43,917 nucleotides of DNA from Flavobacteriales bacterium (GTDB lineage Bacteria > Bacteroidota > Bacteroidia > CAIKAF01), in the NCBI GenBank assembly GCA_025451295.1, contig JANWKQ010000044.1, forward strand, positions 1 through 43,917, given 5' to 3'. Under the pieces are notes generated by a model. It had not been told where the DNA came from, ran no database searches, and saw only the letters and a list, made by a program, of their open reading frames with translations. The position numbers and the translations under genes are program-made. This document shows positions 10,544 through 19,038 of the stretch, one piece after another (within the stretch, counting starts at the first letter, position 1; each line of letters begins with the position of its first letter).

Positions 10544-11260
10544 ATGAAAACCAGGTTCGCAGTAATAACGGGCATTCTATTATTTACTTTTTTCGGAAAA
10601 GTGCAGACGAGCCATGCGCAACTGGTCTTTCTCAAGACCGATTCTATCATTCCCCTGGATCCAATTATAATGAACGATTTCGTTGACTTTGAAATACATG
10701 TTGGCGTAAAAAATATTATTTCATTATTACCGGATGTTGCCTTGGGTAATATTTTTTACTGGTACCGAACGGATTCAATGATTAGCTCTGGCCAGCCCGC
10801 CAGAATCGTCGATTTTGATTTATCTATACTATTAATTAGTGATGGATATATTGATACAGTTCCCATTGAGATGTTGCCCAATGAACTCCGCACAGGACCT
10901 GTTAATCTTATTATATTATGGCCGGCAATGATCAACCCCCTTGTTCTTGATACAGTTCAGGACACCCTTGGTGTTCTGGTGGAGGGTTTTCTTAGTACAC
11001 CTAACGAATATCCATTACAATGCGGAAATATTATTTTCCCTTGTCCTGCTATTCAGTTTGTAAATATCCAGTCTGAAGAAATCAAATTCATCGACCATGT
11101 CCAGCTTATTTCGATGAGTGGACAGGTTATGCAAACATACAGGCACGAAGAATTCCAAAACGGAAGTATTGATATTTCGAACTATCCTTCGGGTGAATAT
11201 GTTGTACAACTTCATTATTACGACAATCGGGTCGTCAGGACGAAGATTCTCAAGCATTAG
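10544..11260 (+). CDS. Small secreted protein of a local three-member family with degenerate T9SS-like C-terminal domain
   Basis: Signal peptide MKTRFAVITGILLFTFFGKVQTSHAQ; YWYRTDSM and LRTGPVNLIILWPAM motifs shared with 17306..18058 and 18109..18849; C-term VQLISMSGQVM...SGEYVVQLHYYDNRVVRTKILKH. Confidence 0.75.
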   Translation: MKTRFAVITGILLFTFFGKVQTSHAQLVFLKTDSIIPLDPIIMNDFVDFEIHVGVKNIISLLPDVALGNIFYWYRTDSMISSGQPARIVDFDLSILLISDGYIDTVPIEMLPNELRTGPVNLIILWPAMINPLVLDTVQDTLGVLVEGFLSTPNEYPLQCGNIIFPCPAIQFVNIQSEEIKFIDHVQLISMSGQVMQTYRHEEFQNGSIDISNYPSGEYVVQLHYYDNRVVRTKILKH

Positions 11261-11315
11261 TTTGTTGTAGACTAATAGCATCCATTTATGGAGAAGCCAA
11301 CCACGCAAATAGGTT

Positions 11316-11352
11316 AGCGTTTTGTTTAATTCTGAACGCTTTCGTTTTTTTT
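11316..11352 (+). terminator. Candidate intrinsic terminator after 10544..11260
   Basis: AGCGTT...AACGCT stem followed by ttcgtttttttt. Confidence 0.55.
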
Positions 11353-11583
11353 CAAAAAAATCCATTCAAATTCCGGTCGCACAATTGCAATCAGCAGAAT
11401 TCTATGAGTTTATTTTAAGTTAATATTCATCGCGTAATAAACTATTTATTATATATCTAATTATCATTACGTTAAACTAAAATAAATCCAATTTAGCAGT
11501 AATATTTTGGCAATTGCCAGATACTGGTCCGGATGGATGTGATCTACCTTTGATATAACTTAAACATGAAATAATTCTTTAAC

Positions 11584-13002
11584 ATGAGAACAAAAACTAA
11601 TTATTATTATAAACCGGGCTTGTTTATTATAATGTTGTTTTTGGCGCTTGGCTCAAAAGTTTTTGGGCAAGTATGCACACCCGATCCCGGTTATACAAGT
11701 ACTGGGATTTGGCCCGATACCATTACAAATATGGATCCGGCTTGTGTAGGAGCTTCATATCAAATGGATTTTACGGTGGTGGTACCTTCGGATACAGTTG
11801 TTGCAGGGTTCCTTTTTATCGTCGACTCTACTATTATTACATCTGTGTCTGGATTACCTGCAGGATTTAGTTATACCTGCAATCCATCATCCTGCAGATT
11901 TTTAGGTGGAACATCTGGTTGTTTTATTGTTAGCGGAAATCCTACGGTTCCGCTTATCGGAAGCTATAATGTATCAGTTAACATCACCACCTATGCGCAT
12001 AATGCGGTGCTTGGAAACCAGTTCTTTCCGCAATCATTTTCAGGTTATGATCTCAACATTGGCAATCCCCCAAATGTTGGAACTAATAGTTCACCCGCTT
12101 CATGCGGTATGAGTGATGGAATGGCTTGGGCGATCGTAGCCGGAGCAGCTCCATTTACCTATTTATGGAATACGCTGGATGTAAATGATACCCTATTCAA
12201 TGTTCCGGCCGGGTTATATGATGTAACCGTAACGGATAACATTGGATGCACTGCCACAGGCCTTGCAACAATTATTAACCCTGGCGCTCCAAGTATTGAT
12301 AGCGCTACCACAACGAATCCTTTATGTTTTGGTGATACCGATGGTGACGCCACCGTATTTGCTTCAGGTGGATCACCCGGTTATTCATACAGCTGGACCA
12401 GCGGAGGTTCGGCAGCTACTGAAACGAATTTAGGAATGGGAACATATACTGTTACAGTAACTGATATATCCAATTGTCAAACATCAACTATTGTAAGCAT
12501 CACCACCCCATCTGCAATCGGCACTAGCACAAATGTAACTCCTGAAACCTGTATAGGTTGTTTGGATGGATCGGCAACAGTGAACGCATCCGGAGGAACT
12601 CCCGGTTATACTTATAGCTGGGCTCCATCAGGTGGAACGGCAGCTACAGCGAATGGTCTTGCTGCCGGTAATTATACCATTACTGTAACCGATAGTCTTG
12701 GTTGTGTGGCAACCAATACTGCCAATGTATATAGTACAGCAAGCATCGATGATCAACTTACAGAAAGTTGGAAAATTTATCCGAATCCTGTTCAGGATTT
12801 CATAATGATAGATGTAGTGACACCATCTGAAATAAATACAATCAAACTATATGATCTGAGCGGAAGATTGTTAATCGCTAAAAACTACAGCGGCGCCATT
12901 TTCCAGTTCGACATGTCAGTACTAAAACAGGGAACCTATTTATTAGAAATCAATAACGGTAAACTATCACGGGTATTTAAGGTGATTAGGGACACTAAAT
13001 AA
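11584..13002 (+). CDS. Secreted SprB-repeat protein with T9SS type A sorting domain
   Basis: Three repeats of the form CxGxxDGxAxxxAxGGxPxYxYxW...LxAGxYxVTVTDxxGC; C-term IYPNPVQDFIMIDV...QGTYLLEINNGKLSRVFKVIRD. Confidence 0.88.
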   Translation: MRTKTNYYYKPGLFIIMLFLALGSKVFGQVCTPDPGYTSTGIWPDTITNMDPACVGASYQMDFTVVVPSDTVVAGFLFIVDSTIITSVSGLPAGFSYTCNPSSCRFLGGTSGCFIVSGNPTVPLIGSYNVSVNITTYAHNAVLGNQFFPQSFSGYDLNIGNPPNVGTNSSPASCGMSDGMAWAIVAGAAPFTYLWNTLDVNDTLFNVPAGLYDVTVTDNIGCTATGLATIINPGAPSIDSATTTNPLCFGDTDGDATVFASGGSPGYSYSWTSGGSAATETNLGMGTYTVTVTDISNCQTSTIVSITTPSAIGTSTNVTPETCIGCLDGSATVNASGGTPGYTYSWAPSGGTAATANGLAAGNYTITVTDSLGCVATNTANVYSTASIDDQLTESWKIYPNPVQDFIMIDVVTPSEINTIKLYDLSGRLLIAKNYSGAIFQFDMSVLKQGTYLLEINNGKLSRVFKVIRDTK

Positions 13003-13018
13003 TCCAAAAAATATCCAA

Positions 13019-15229
13019 ATGAAAACAAAAAAATATATTTTCTATAAACTGTCTATCGTAATATTATTCGGGACCTGTGCAAACCAAATGTTTGCACAGC
13101 CGAATAATAATTGTGCAAGTGCAACTGTTTTAACTGTTGGGGCAGCATGCACCAACGGTACCAATGTAGGATCCAATGTAGAAGTTGGAGAACCGCCGGC
13201 AGGTTGCTGGCTAACACCTCCCAACAATACCGTATGGTATAGATTCACCACCGGCGCAGCTGGCAACTATACTGTTTCAACCGATAATGGTGGAACAACA
13301 GACACCCAGCTAAAAATCCTTTCAGGGGCTTGCGGAGCTTTTGCAACGGTTGCCTGCAGCGAAGATGATGGAACCACCAATACTTTAGCAGCTGTTGCAA
13401 CCGCAGCTTTGGCTGCTGCAACAACCTATTATGTGCAAGTGGATGTTTATAATAATGGAACAGGTCCGTTTTGTATTAATGTAGCATACAATCCACCACT
13501 TGCAAATGACTGTATCTTTAACGCCATTGATATTACAGCATTAATAGATGGTGTAAGTTTGCCATTAACTCCTTTTAATTGCAGGGCTCCCGATGTTTTT
13601 TCGTCAGCCCTTAGCCCAGCAACCAGACAGGATCTTTCCGGAGACCCAAACGGTTGTGAAATCTGTGACCTTACCTGTACCACTAAAAATCCAGATCATA
13701 GAGACGTCTGGTATAAGTTTACAGTTAGTGCAGCGACTCCTCCAACCTGGTTAACGGTATACAATGAATTACCAGAACCGGGAACGCCTCCCACTTTTGC
13801 AACAGGATTGTATAGTGGCACCCCAACAGGAACATGCGGGGTAGGACTGATAGGCGGAATGACACAAATTGATTGTTCCGCCGGTGATATTTTACCTATT
13901 TGTAACTCTCCAGCTGCTTGTATTGATGGAGGTGGTTATGGTGCAAGAAACAAAGCAATCTGCACTACCCCTGTAAGACCAAGATTAGACATCAGCGGAC
14001 TCGCTTTTGGCACCTATTATTTCAGGGTTTGGGATTGGGGTGGTGGAGCACCAGATGCAGGTAGCCTGGTTATTTGTGCTGAATCAGTGAACACAAATCC
14101 GCCAACGGAAGATAAGTGTCCAACAACAAATACGATTGGCTGTGCTGACGGTCCACCAGCCAATGCAGAATTTGATTCCACCTATATAAATTTAAGTAAT
14201 GCCGGAATGACTGGAAATTCATGCAACACAGCGCCAAATGAACCGCAGGTCGCTGCAGGTCCAACAACTGATATACAGGATCCTTGTTTTGGGGGTTGGT
14301 CAACCGGTATTGGTTATGTAAATAATGTAATGAATAATTCTGCCATCTATCGTTTTGAAGTGAACGCATTGGCACCTTGTGTTTGCAGACCTGATATTAC
14401 TTTAAGCAATATTAGTTATGGAGGAAGAGCCGGATTTGCTGCCCAGGTGCAGGTGATGAACAGTCCATGCGCAGGTGGAACAAATGCGGTGATGGCATGG
14501 AGTACAACCCAATCTTGTCTTGAAATGCGAATGGCGGGAAATGGAACAATTCCGAATGGAATATATTATATAGTAGTTGACGGGCAGGATGGCGAACTGG
14601 TTAAATACGATCTTACCTTAAAATTAAATTATTCGGGAGTTGGTTGCACACCTTTAGTGACAAATATTTGCGACGTACCTCTTCCGGTTGAATGGGTGGC
14701 ATTCACAGTAGAACCAAACATTGATAATGATGCGATGATCTGGTGGTCTACTGCATCTGAAACCAACAACCGGTTATTTACAATTGAGCGATCACAGGAT
14801 GCCATTGAATTTGAACCTATACAAACGGTAAAAGGGGCGGGGAACAGCAATACGACGCTTTCCTATCAAACCATCGACAAAGATCCTTTGGAGGAGACCT
14901 CTTATTACCGGCTTAAGCAAACTGATTATGATGGAAAATCGAGTTATTCAAAGATAGTTTCTTATGTAAACAATAAAGCTACGAAACTTATGTCAATCTA
15001 TCCAAACCCAGCACACAGCCTAATCACTATTCAGCTGGATGGTTATTTACCTTCCACCCAAATAACCATCACTAACCTGATCGGAACCTCTTATTATTCC
15101 GAAATGGTAAACAGTCCGGACAAAAAATCGGTACAGGTGGATGTAAGCACATTCCCTATGGGACTTTATACCGCAAAAATAATGTTGAGTAATGGTAATA
15201 TAATCATATCGAAATTTTTAAAAGAATAA
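13019..15229 (+). CDS. Large secreted T9SS type A cargo protein
   Basis: Signal peptide MKTKKYIFYKLSIVILFGTCANQMFAQ; VWYRFTTGAAGNYTVSTDNGGTTDTQLKILSG (PPC-like); SYYRLKQTDYDGKSSYSKIV; YPNPAHSLITIQL...MGLYTAKIMLSNGNIIISKFLKE. Confidence 0.85.
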   Translation: MKTKKYIFYKLSIVILFGTCANQMFAQPNNNCASATVLTVGAACTNGTNVGSNVEVGEPPAGCWLTPPNNTVWYRFTTGAAGNYTVSTDNGGTTDTQLKILSGACGAFATVACSEDDGTTNTLAAVATAALAAATTYYVQVDVYNNGTGPFCINVAYNPPLANDCIFNAIDITALIDGVSLPLTPFNCRAPDVFSSALSPATRQDLSGDPNGCEICDLTCTTKNPDHRDVWYKFTVSAATPPTWLTVYNELPEPGTPPTFATGLYSGTPTGTCGVGLIGGMTQIDCSAGDILPICNSPAACIDGGGYGARNKAICTTPVRPRLDISGLAFGTYYFRVWDWGGGAPDAGSLVICAESVNTNPPTEDKCPTTNTIGCADGPPANAEFDSTYINLSNAGMTGNSCNTAPNEPQVAAGPTTDIQDPCFGGWSTGIGYVNNVMNNSAIYRFEVNALAPCVCRPDITLSNISYGGRAGFAAQVQVMNSPCAGGTNAVMAWSTTQSCLEMRMAGNGTIPNGIYYIVVDGQDGELVKYDLTLKLNYSGVGCTPLVTNICDVPLPVEWVAFTVEPNIDNDAMIWWSTASETNNRLFTIERSQDAIEFEPIQTVKGAGNSNTTLSYQTIDKDPLEETSYYRLKQTDYDGKSSYSKIVSYVNNKATKLMSIYPNPAHSLITIQLDGYLPSTQITITNLIGTSYYSEMVNSPDKKSVQVDVSTFPMGLYTAKIMLSNGNIIISKFLKE

Positions 15230-15288
15230 TATAAATAGATAAACGTCTTTTTTTGTTTTGCAAACCTGTTCTCTAAATGTTGTATTAG

Positions 15289-15342
15289 AAGGTAGTCGAT
15301 CGGCGATCAATAAAATGAGAGTTGTATTGGCTACCTTTTTTT
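15289..15342 (+). terminator. Candidate terminator / structured 3' region after 13019..15229
   Basis: AAGGTAG...CTACCTT stem with T7 tract; loop contains a GATC-GGC-GATC mini-hairpin. Confidence 0.5.
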
Positions 15343-15523
15343 CCACCTCACGAGCAGATTAGAAGTAACCACGAAATGGGAAAGAAAATGATAAAAAAAA
15401 TAAATACGAGTTTTTTGTTTTGCTTAATGGCCCTCTGGGATTTGTTCATTTTAGGAAGCAAGAAAAAATAGGATCTTGAGAAAGTAAAAGTTCGCAGGTT
15501 TCCCTGACCTTTATTAACCTTTC

Positions 15524-16987
15524 CTAATAATCAAGCTTTAACTTTGATGTGAGCCAGCCATTGTAGTTGAACAGTTCGGTATCTCCAATCCCGGAAGAAA
15601 TAAAGTCACGGGCTTTTTCCTTAAGTTTTTTATTTTTCATAAAATCCGGGTCGGTTCCGATGGATTCAATCAATGGTAAAAGGATTTTTTCAGGTCCTTC
15701 AAAATTTTTCCACTCATTTTTAAGAGAGGTCTTTACCTGTGGTAGCTTATATTCGAAGCTATCAAAATCACTCATATCGATCCGGGTAATGAGCTCTAGA
15801 ACAGACAAAGGAACCTTCAATGAAATATCCGCTTTCTCATAAAATTCGTGGATATAGATCTTTTGAAGATTCCGGATCACCAGGTTGAAACTTCCTTTGG
15901 TATAATAGAGGTAAGCAAGGTTTGAATAATTCAGAAGTGAATAATATGGATTGGTAATAATGCTCTTGTTATTAATGATCTCGTTGATGGTTTCAATCGC
16001 CTTATCTGGATTGATCACCGAATAGGCGGCAATCCTTACCTGGTAATAGAAATAAATATATTTTTTGTAGAGGGCTTTATCAAACTGGAGCAAGGCTGTG
16101 TGTAAGGTTTCACTGAAGGCAAGGGCCTGTGAATGTTTTCTGAGCAGCAGAAGGGTGTTGATGATATAAATAAGGATCTCGATCTTGGTATCATGGGTAT
16201 TTTTATTAAACACCTTGGTTTTTTCAAACTCCTCAAATGTATCTGTTAGATATTGTTCCAACTCCACAAATTCTTTTTGCTGAACAAAGATCTGTGAGAT
16301 CGTCTTGTACATTTTAATTTTAAACTGCACCGAATTCAAAAGTTCCGGATCCGTAGAGAATTTGCTGATCGTTTTATTTACCTCCTTGGATATGTTCAGT
16401 TTTTCTCCGAGATTCTGGGTAACCTTTAGTCGATAACTGATCACCGCAAGGATATCATCAATCTGCCGGATCTTGGCGAGCATAGAGGAATTCGTCTTTC
16501 TCTTATCTATATAAACTGCCGGGTCATTATATAAAGTTTCCTTTCCAAGTTGAATATAGAGTCCATAAATAATATCCAGGTATTCAAACTGCTCTGAACT
16601 CAACGCTTGCTTTTCGGCTTTCTCCAGATAATATTTGGCCAGTTTATAAATCCCTTTTTGGTAGAAGATCTTATATAAGTTGAGATAATTACTGATGTCG
16701 GCCGTATTATAATTAGAGAATTCAATGTCTGACAGGTAAATATTAATGAGATCGACGAGTCGATTCTTCATTCTATAATAAGAACTTTGACCAGCTGATT
16801 TACCGGCATATATTTTTTTGCGTACAACCAGGTCGTCTACCTTGGTATCACCCACATAGGATTTATATTCAGCAAAAATCTGATAGAGGATGGTATCTCT
16901 TTGGGCAAATTCGGCCTTTAGTTTTTTGTCCAAATGGGCTAAAGCACGCTTATCTATATGACTTATTACCTCAAAAAGTATATTCAT
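15524..16987 (-). CDS. Conserved hypothetical alpha-helical repeat (TPR-like solenoid) protein, paralogue of 8914..10374
   Basis: 487 aa; near-colinear match to the first copy (MNILFEVISHIDKRALAHLDKKL...; VQFKIKMYKTISQIFVQQKEFVELEQYL; NTHDTKIE; SLKVPLSVLELITRIDMSDFDSFEYKL). Confidence 0.75.
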   Translation of the reverse strand: MNILFEVISHIDKRALAHLDKKLKAEFAQRDTILYQIFAEYKSYVGDTKVDDLVVRKKIYAGKSAGQSSYYRMKNRLVDLINIYLSDIEFSNYNTADISNYLNLYKIFYQKGIYKLAKYYLEKAEKQALSSEQFEYLDIIYGLYIQLGKETLYNDPAVYIDKRKTNSSMLAKIRQIDDILAVISYRLKVTQNLGEKLNISKEVNKTISKFSTDPELLNSVQFKIKMYKTISQIFVQQKEFVELEQYLTDTFEEFEKTKVFNKNTHDTKIEILIYIINTLLLLRKHSQALAFSETLHTALLQFDKALYKKYIYFYYQVRIAAYSVINPDKAIETINEIINNKSIITNPYYSLLNYSNLAYLYYTKGSFNLVIRNLQKIYIHEFYEKADISLKVPLSVLELITRIDMSDFDSFEYKLPQVKTSLKNEWKNFEGPEKILLPLIESIGTDPDFMKNKKLKEKARDFISSGIGDTELFNYNGWLTSKLKLDY

Positions 16988-17102
16988 TTTATGTAATGCT
17001 TATATAGTTATACTTCTATTAATCAATAATTTAAATATTCATTTTTAGTTTCTAACATGTAATATTACAACTAATTTCCTATTCAACCAAGCTCCAGGGC
17101 CG

Positions 17103-17110
17103 TAAATTTG
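17103..17110 (+). promoter_or_regulatory. Candidate Bacteroidetes -7 element TAAATTTG upstream of a leader region
   Basis: Matches TAnnTTTG; a similar box occurs in the paralogous divergent intergenic region at 10486. No clear -33 TTG. Confidence 0.35.
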
Positions 17111-17244
17111 TATTGTTGATTGATGATAGATTAAAAATTGACGGATATGTTGAGATTAACTATAAAATCAGAATCATCATTTTCAACTTTAACATTAGAC
17201 GAAAACAAAGAAATTAAAGATAGTAAACATAGCCCGGTTTATAG

Positions 17245-17279
17245 AAAAAGAGGTGCAGAGGGATTCTCACCTCTTTTTT
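17245..17279 (+). terminator. Strong intrinsic terminator-like hairpin inside the 5' region of the downstream secreted gene
   Basis: AAAAAGAGGTG-CAGAGGGATTCT-CACCTCTTTTTT; stem of about 11 bp with T6, 26 bp before the ATG at 17306. Confidence 0.7.
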
Positions 17280-17291
17280 CTTTTTTATTCG

Positions 17292-17299
17292 TATATTTG
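17292..17299 (+). promoter_or_regulatory. Candidate second -7 element TATATTTG immediately upstream of ATG 17306
   Basis: Matches TAnnTTTG, 6 bp before the start codon; would give a near-leaderless transcript; -33 not evident. Confidence 0.35.
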
Positions 17300-17305
17300 A
17301 ATAAT

Positions 17306-18058
17306 ATGAAGAGTAGAGCCAACTTATCGTTACAAACATTACTGCTTCTGATAGGGCTGGTGGCTATCCCCACATTTTCCAACGCCCAGGTAAAGGGAAT
17401 TATTGATTTTGCCGCTATTGATGAAGACAATACGGTATTAGGTTATTCTGCCACCTGCACCACACATGTTAAATTTATAAGCAGCATTACTAATAACGAT
17501 ACAATGGTCAATGGAAACTTGATCTATTGGTATCAAACTGATTCAATGGCTGCTGTTGACAATAACTGGTATGAATATATTGATGATAATCCTTTCCCTG
17601 AATTTATTCCAATTGGGGGCCAGTTTGATCTCTTTCCTTTTTTCTGTGATTCATCTCAACTTAGAACTGGACCGGTTAACGTAATTATTATATGGCCATC
17701 ACTTATTAGTGCAACCACACCAATGGTTGATTCTGGAATGTATGTTATACCAAATGTTTATGTAGGTACCACGATTGGAATAGAAGAAGAAGGCCTATAC
17801 AATTATGGTTCAACAGTCTTTCCAAACCCTGCTCAATCCATGCAGCTTGTTTTTATCAATTCAAAATATAGTAAAGAAATTGGGAGGGTAACAGTGGTGA
17901 ATGCGATGGGGCAGGTGATGAATTCCAGAGAATTTAATGAGTATGAATCTAGTCAAGGATATATTGTTCCGACTGATGACCTGCGAGCAGGTATTTACAA
18001 TATTCAGATTTTTTACAAAGACAACAAAACAGAAGTCGTCAAGTTCATCAAGAATTGA
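17306..18058 (+). CDS. Small secreted T9SS-type protein, member 2 of the GPVNxIIxWP family
   Basis: Internal ATG at 17306 gives signal peptide MKSRANLSLQTLLLLIGLVAIPTFSNAQ. The ORF-track start at 17138 (TTG) would bury it. YWYQTDSM, LRTGPVNVIIIWPSL; C-term STVFPNPAQSMQLVF...RAGIYNIQIFYKDNKTEVVKFIKN. Confidence 0.78.
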   Translation: MKSRANLSLQTLLLLIGLVAIPTFSNAQVKGIIDFAAIDEDNTVLGYSATCTTHVKFISSITNNDTMVNGNLIYWYQTDSMAAVDNNWYEYIDDNPFPEFIPIGGQFDLFPFFCDSSQLRTGPVNVIIIWPSLISATTPMVDSGMYVIPNVYVGTTIGIEEEGLYNYGSTVFPNPAQSMQLVFINSKYSKEIGRVTVVNAMGQVMNSREFNEYESSQGYIVPTDDLRAGIYNIQIFYKDNKTEVVKFIKN

Positions 18059-18108
18059 TTTTTATTCCCACGCCATCTATTGCGAACAGGTTTTTTTAAA
18101 GATGCAAA

Positions 18109-18849
18109 ATGAATAAAAAGATAATTTTAATATTTATAAGCTGTCTACTTTTGACCGCTTCCTCCTTTGCTCAGATGCAGCGGAAAATTGTGATCGATTC
18201 AGTCGTCTATGATCCGGATCAACCGGTATTAGTAGGCACCACGATATATATATTTCCAAGAATACATCTTACTGACTCGGCTAATAACTGGGTAAGTGGT
18301 AATGGTAATGTCCGTTATTGGGTTAGGTCTGATTCGATGAATCTAAATGGACATCCGCCGGTTTTAATCGATAACCTTCCCATATTTGAGTCTATTCCTG
18401 CAGGAGGAAGGTTTGATACTTTAGCTTTGCCGCTTGATTCACTCGATCTCAGAGTTAGTAGTACTGGCCCCGTTAACGTCATCATCATCTGGCCGTCTTT
18501 AGTGAAACCAGGAATTGATCTGGCAGATTCAGGATTTGTTTTGATCAACCAATATGTATACACGGATATCGGTATTGACGAAGAAAATATTCCACCAAGC
18601 ACCATTTATCCGAATCCATCTGGTAGTTTTGAATTGGTATATATCCGAAAACAATATACCCAACTCATCGATCATATTACGATTGTCGACAACCTTGGTC
18701 AACCCGTATTTATAAAGCAGTTTACTCCGGAGGATGAAAGTTCAGGTTATCTTCTACCTACCCATGAATTACGATCGGGTATGTACTATCTGCAGATCTA
18801 CTATAAGGATAAGAAGATGGAAACCGTGAGGTACATCAAGAGTCAATAG
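18109..18849 (+). CDS. Small secreted T9SS-type protein, member 3 of the GPVNxIIxWP family
   Basis: Signal peptide MNKKIILIFISCLLLTASSFAQ; YWVRSDSM, TGPVNVIIIWPSL; C-term STIYPNPSGSFELVYI...RSGMYYLQIYYKDKKMETVRYIKSQ. Confidence 0.8.
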   Translation: MNKKIILIFISCLLLTASSFAQMQRKIVIDSVVYDPDQPVLVGTTIYIFPRIHLTDSANNWVSGNGNVRYWVRSDSMNLNGHPPVLIDNLPIFESIPAGGRFDTLALPLDSLDLRVSSTGPVNVIIIWPSLVKPGIDLADSGFVLINQYVYTDIGIDEENIPPSTIYPNPSGSFELVYIRKQYTQLIDHITIVDNLGQPVFIKQFTPEDESSGYLLPTHELRSGMYYLQIYYKDKKMETVRYIKSQ

Positions 18850-18877
18850 AATTTTTCCTACATTTATATATAGTACC

Positions 18878-18912
18878 CAACAACTCCGGTGAATGCCGGA
18901 GTTGTTGTTTTT
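18878..18912 (+). terminator. Intrinsic terminator after 18109..18849
   Basis: CAACAACTCCGG-TGAATG-CCGGAGTTGTTG-TTTTT, perfect 12-bp stem. Confidence 0.9.
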
Positions 18913-19038
18913 GCCAGGCGGTCGCAGAAGGCAGGGAGAAGCCCCCTGAAACGGGTGATCTGGCCATAGGAAATCCGATATCTACAAGCAATAATTGCTA
19001 TTTTTGTCGTTTAACAACATACTGGTTCCCAATAAGGC

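Noticed and set aside
13042-14850. Several minus-strand ORFs of 73-101 aa
   Set aside because: All antisense to the T9SS gene 13019..15229, without start-context or motifs.
17138-17305. N-terminal extension of the secreted protein in the ORF track
   Set aside because: It would start at TTG, bury a clear signal peptide and cross a terminator hairpin; ATG 17306 is a better start.
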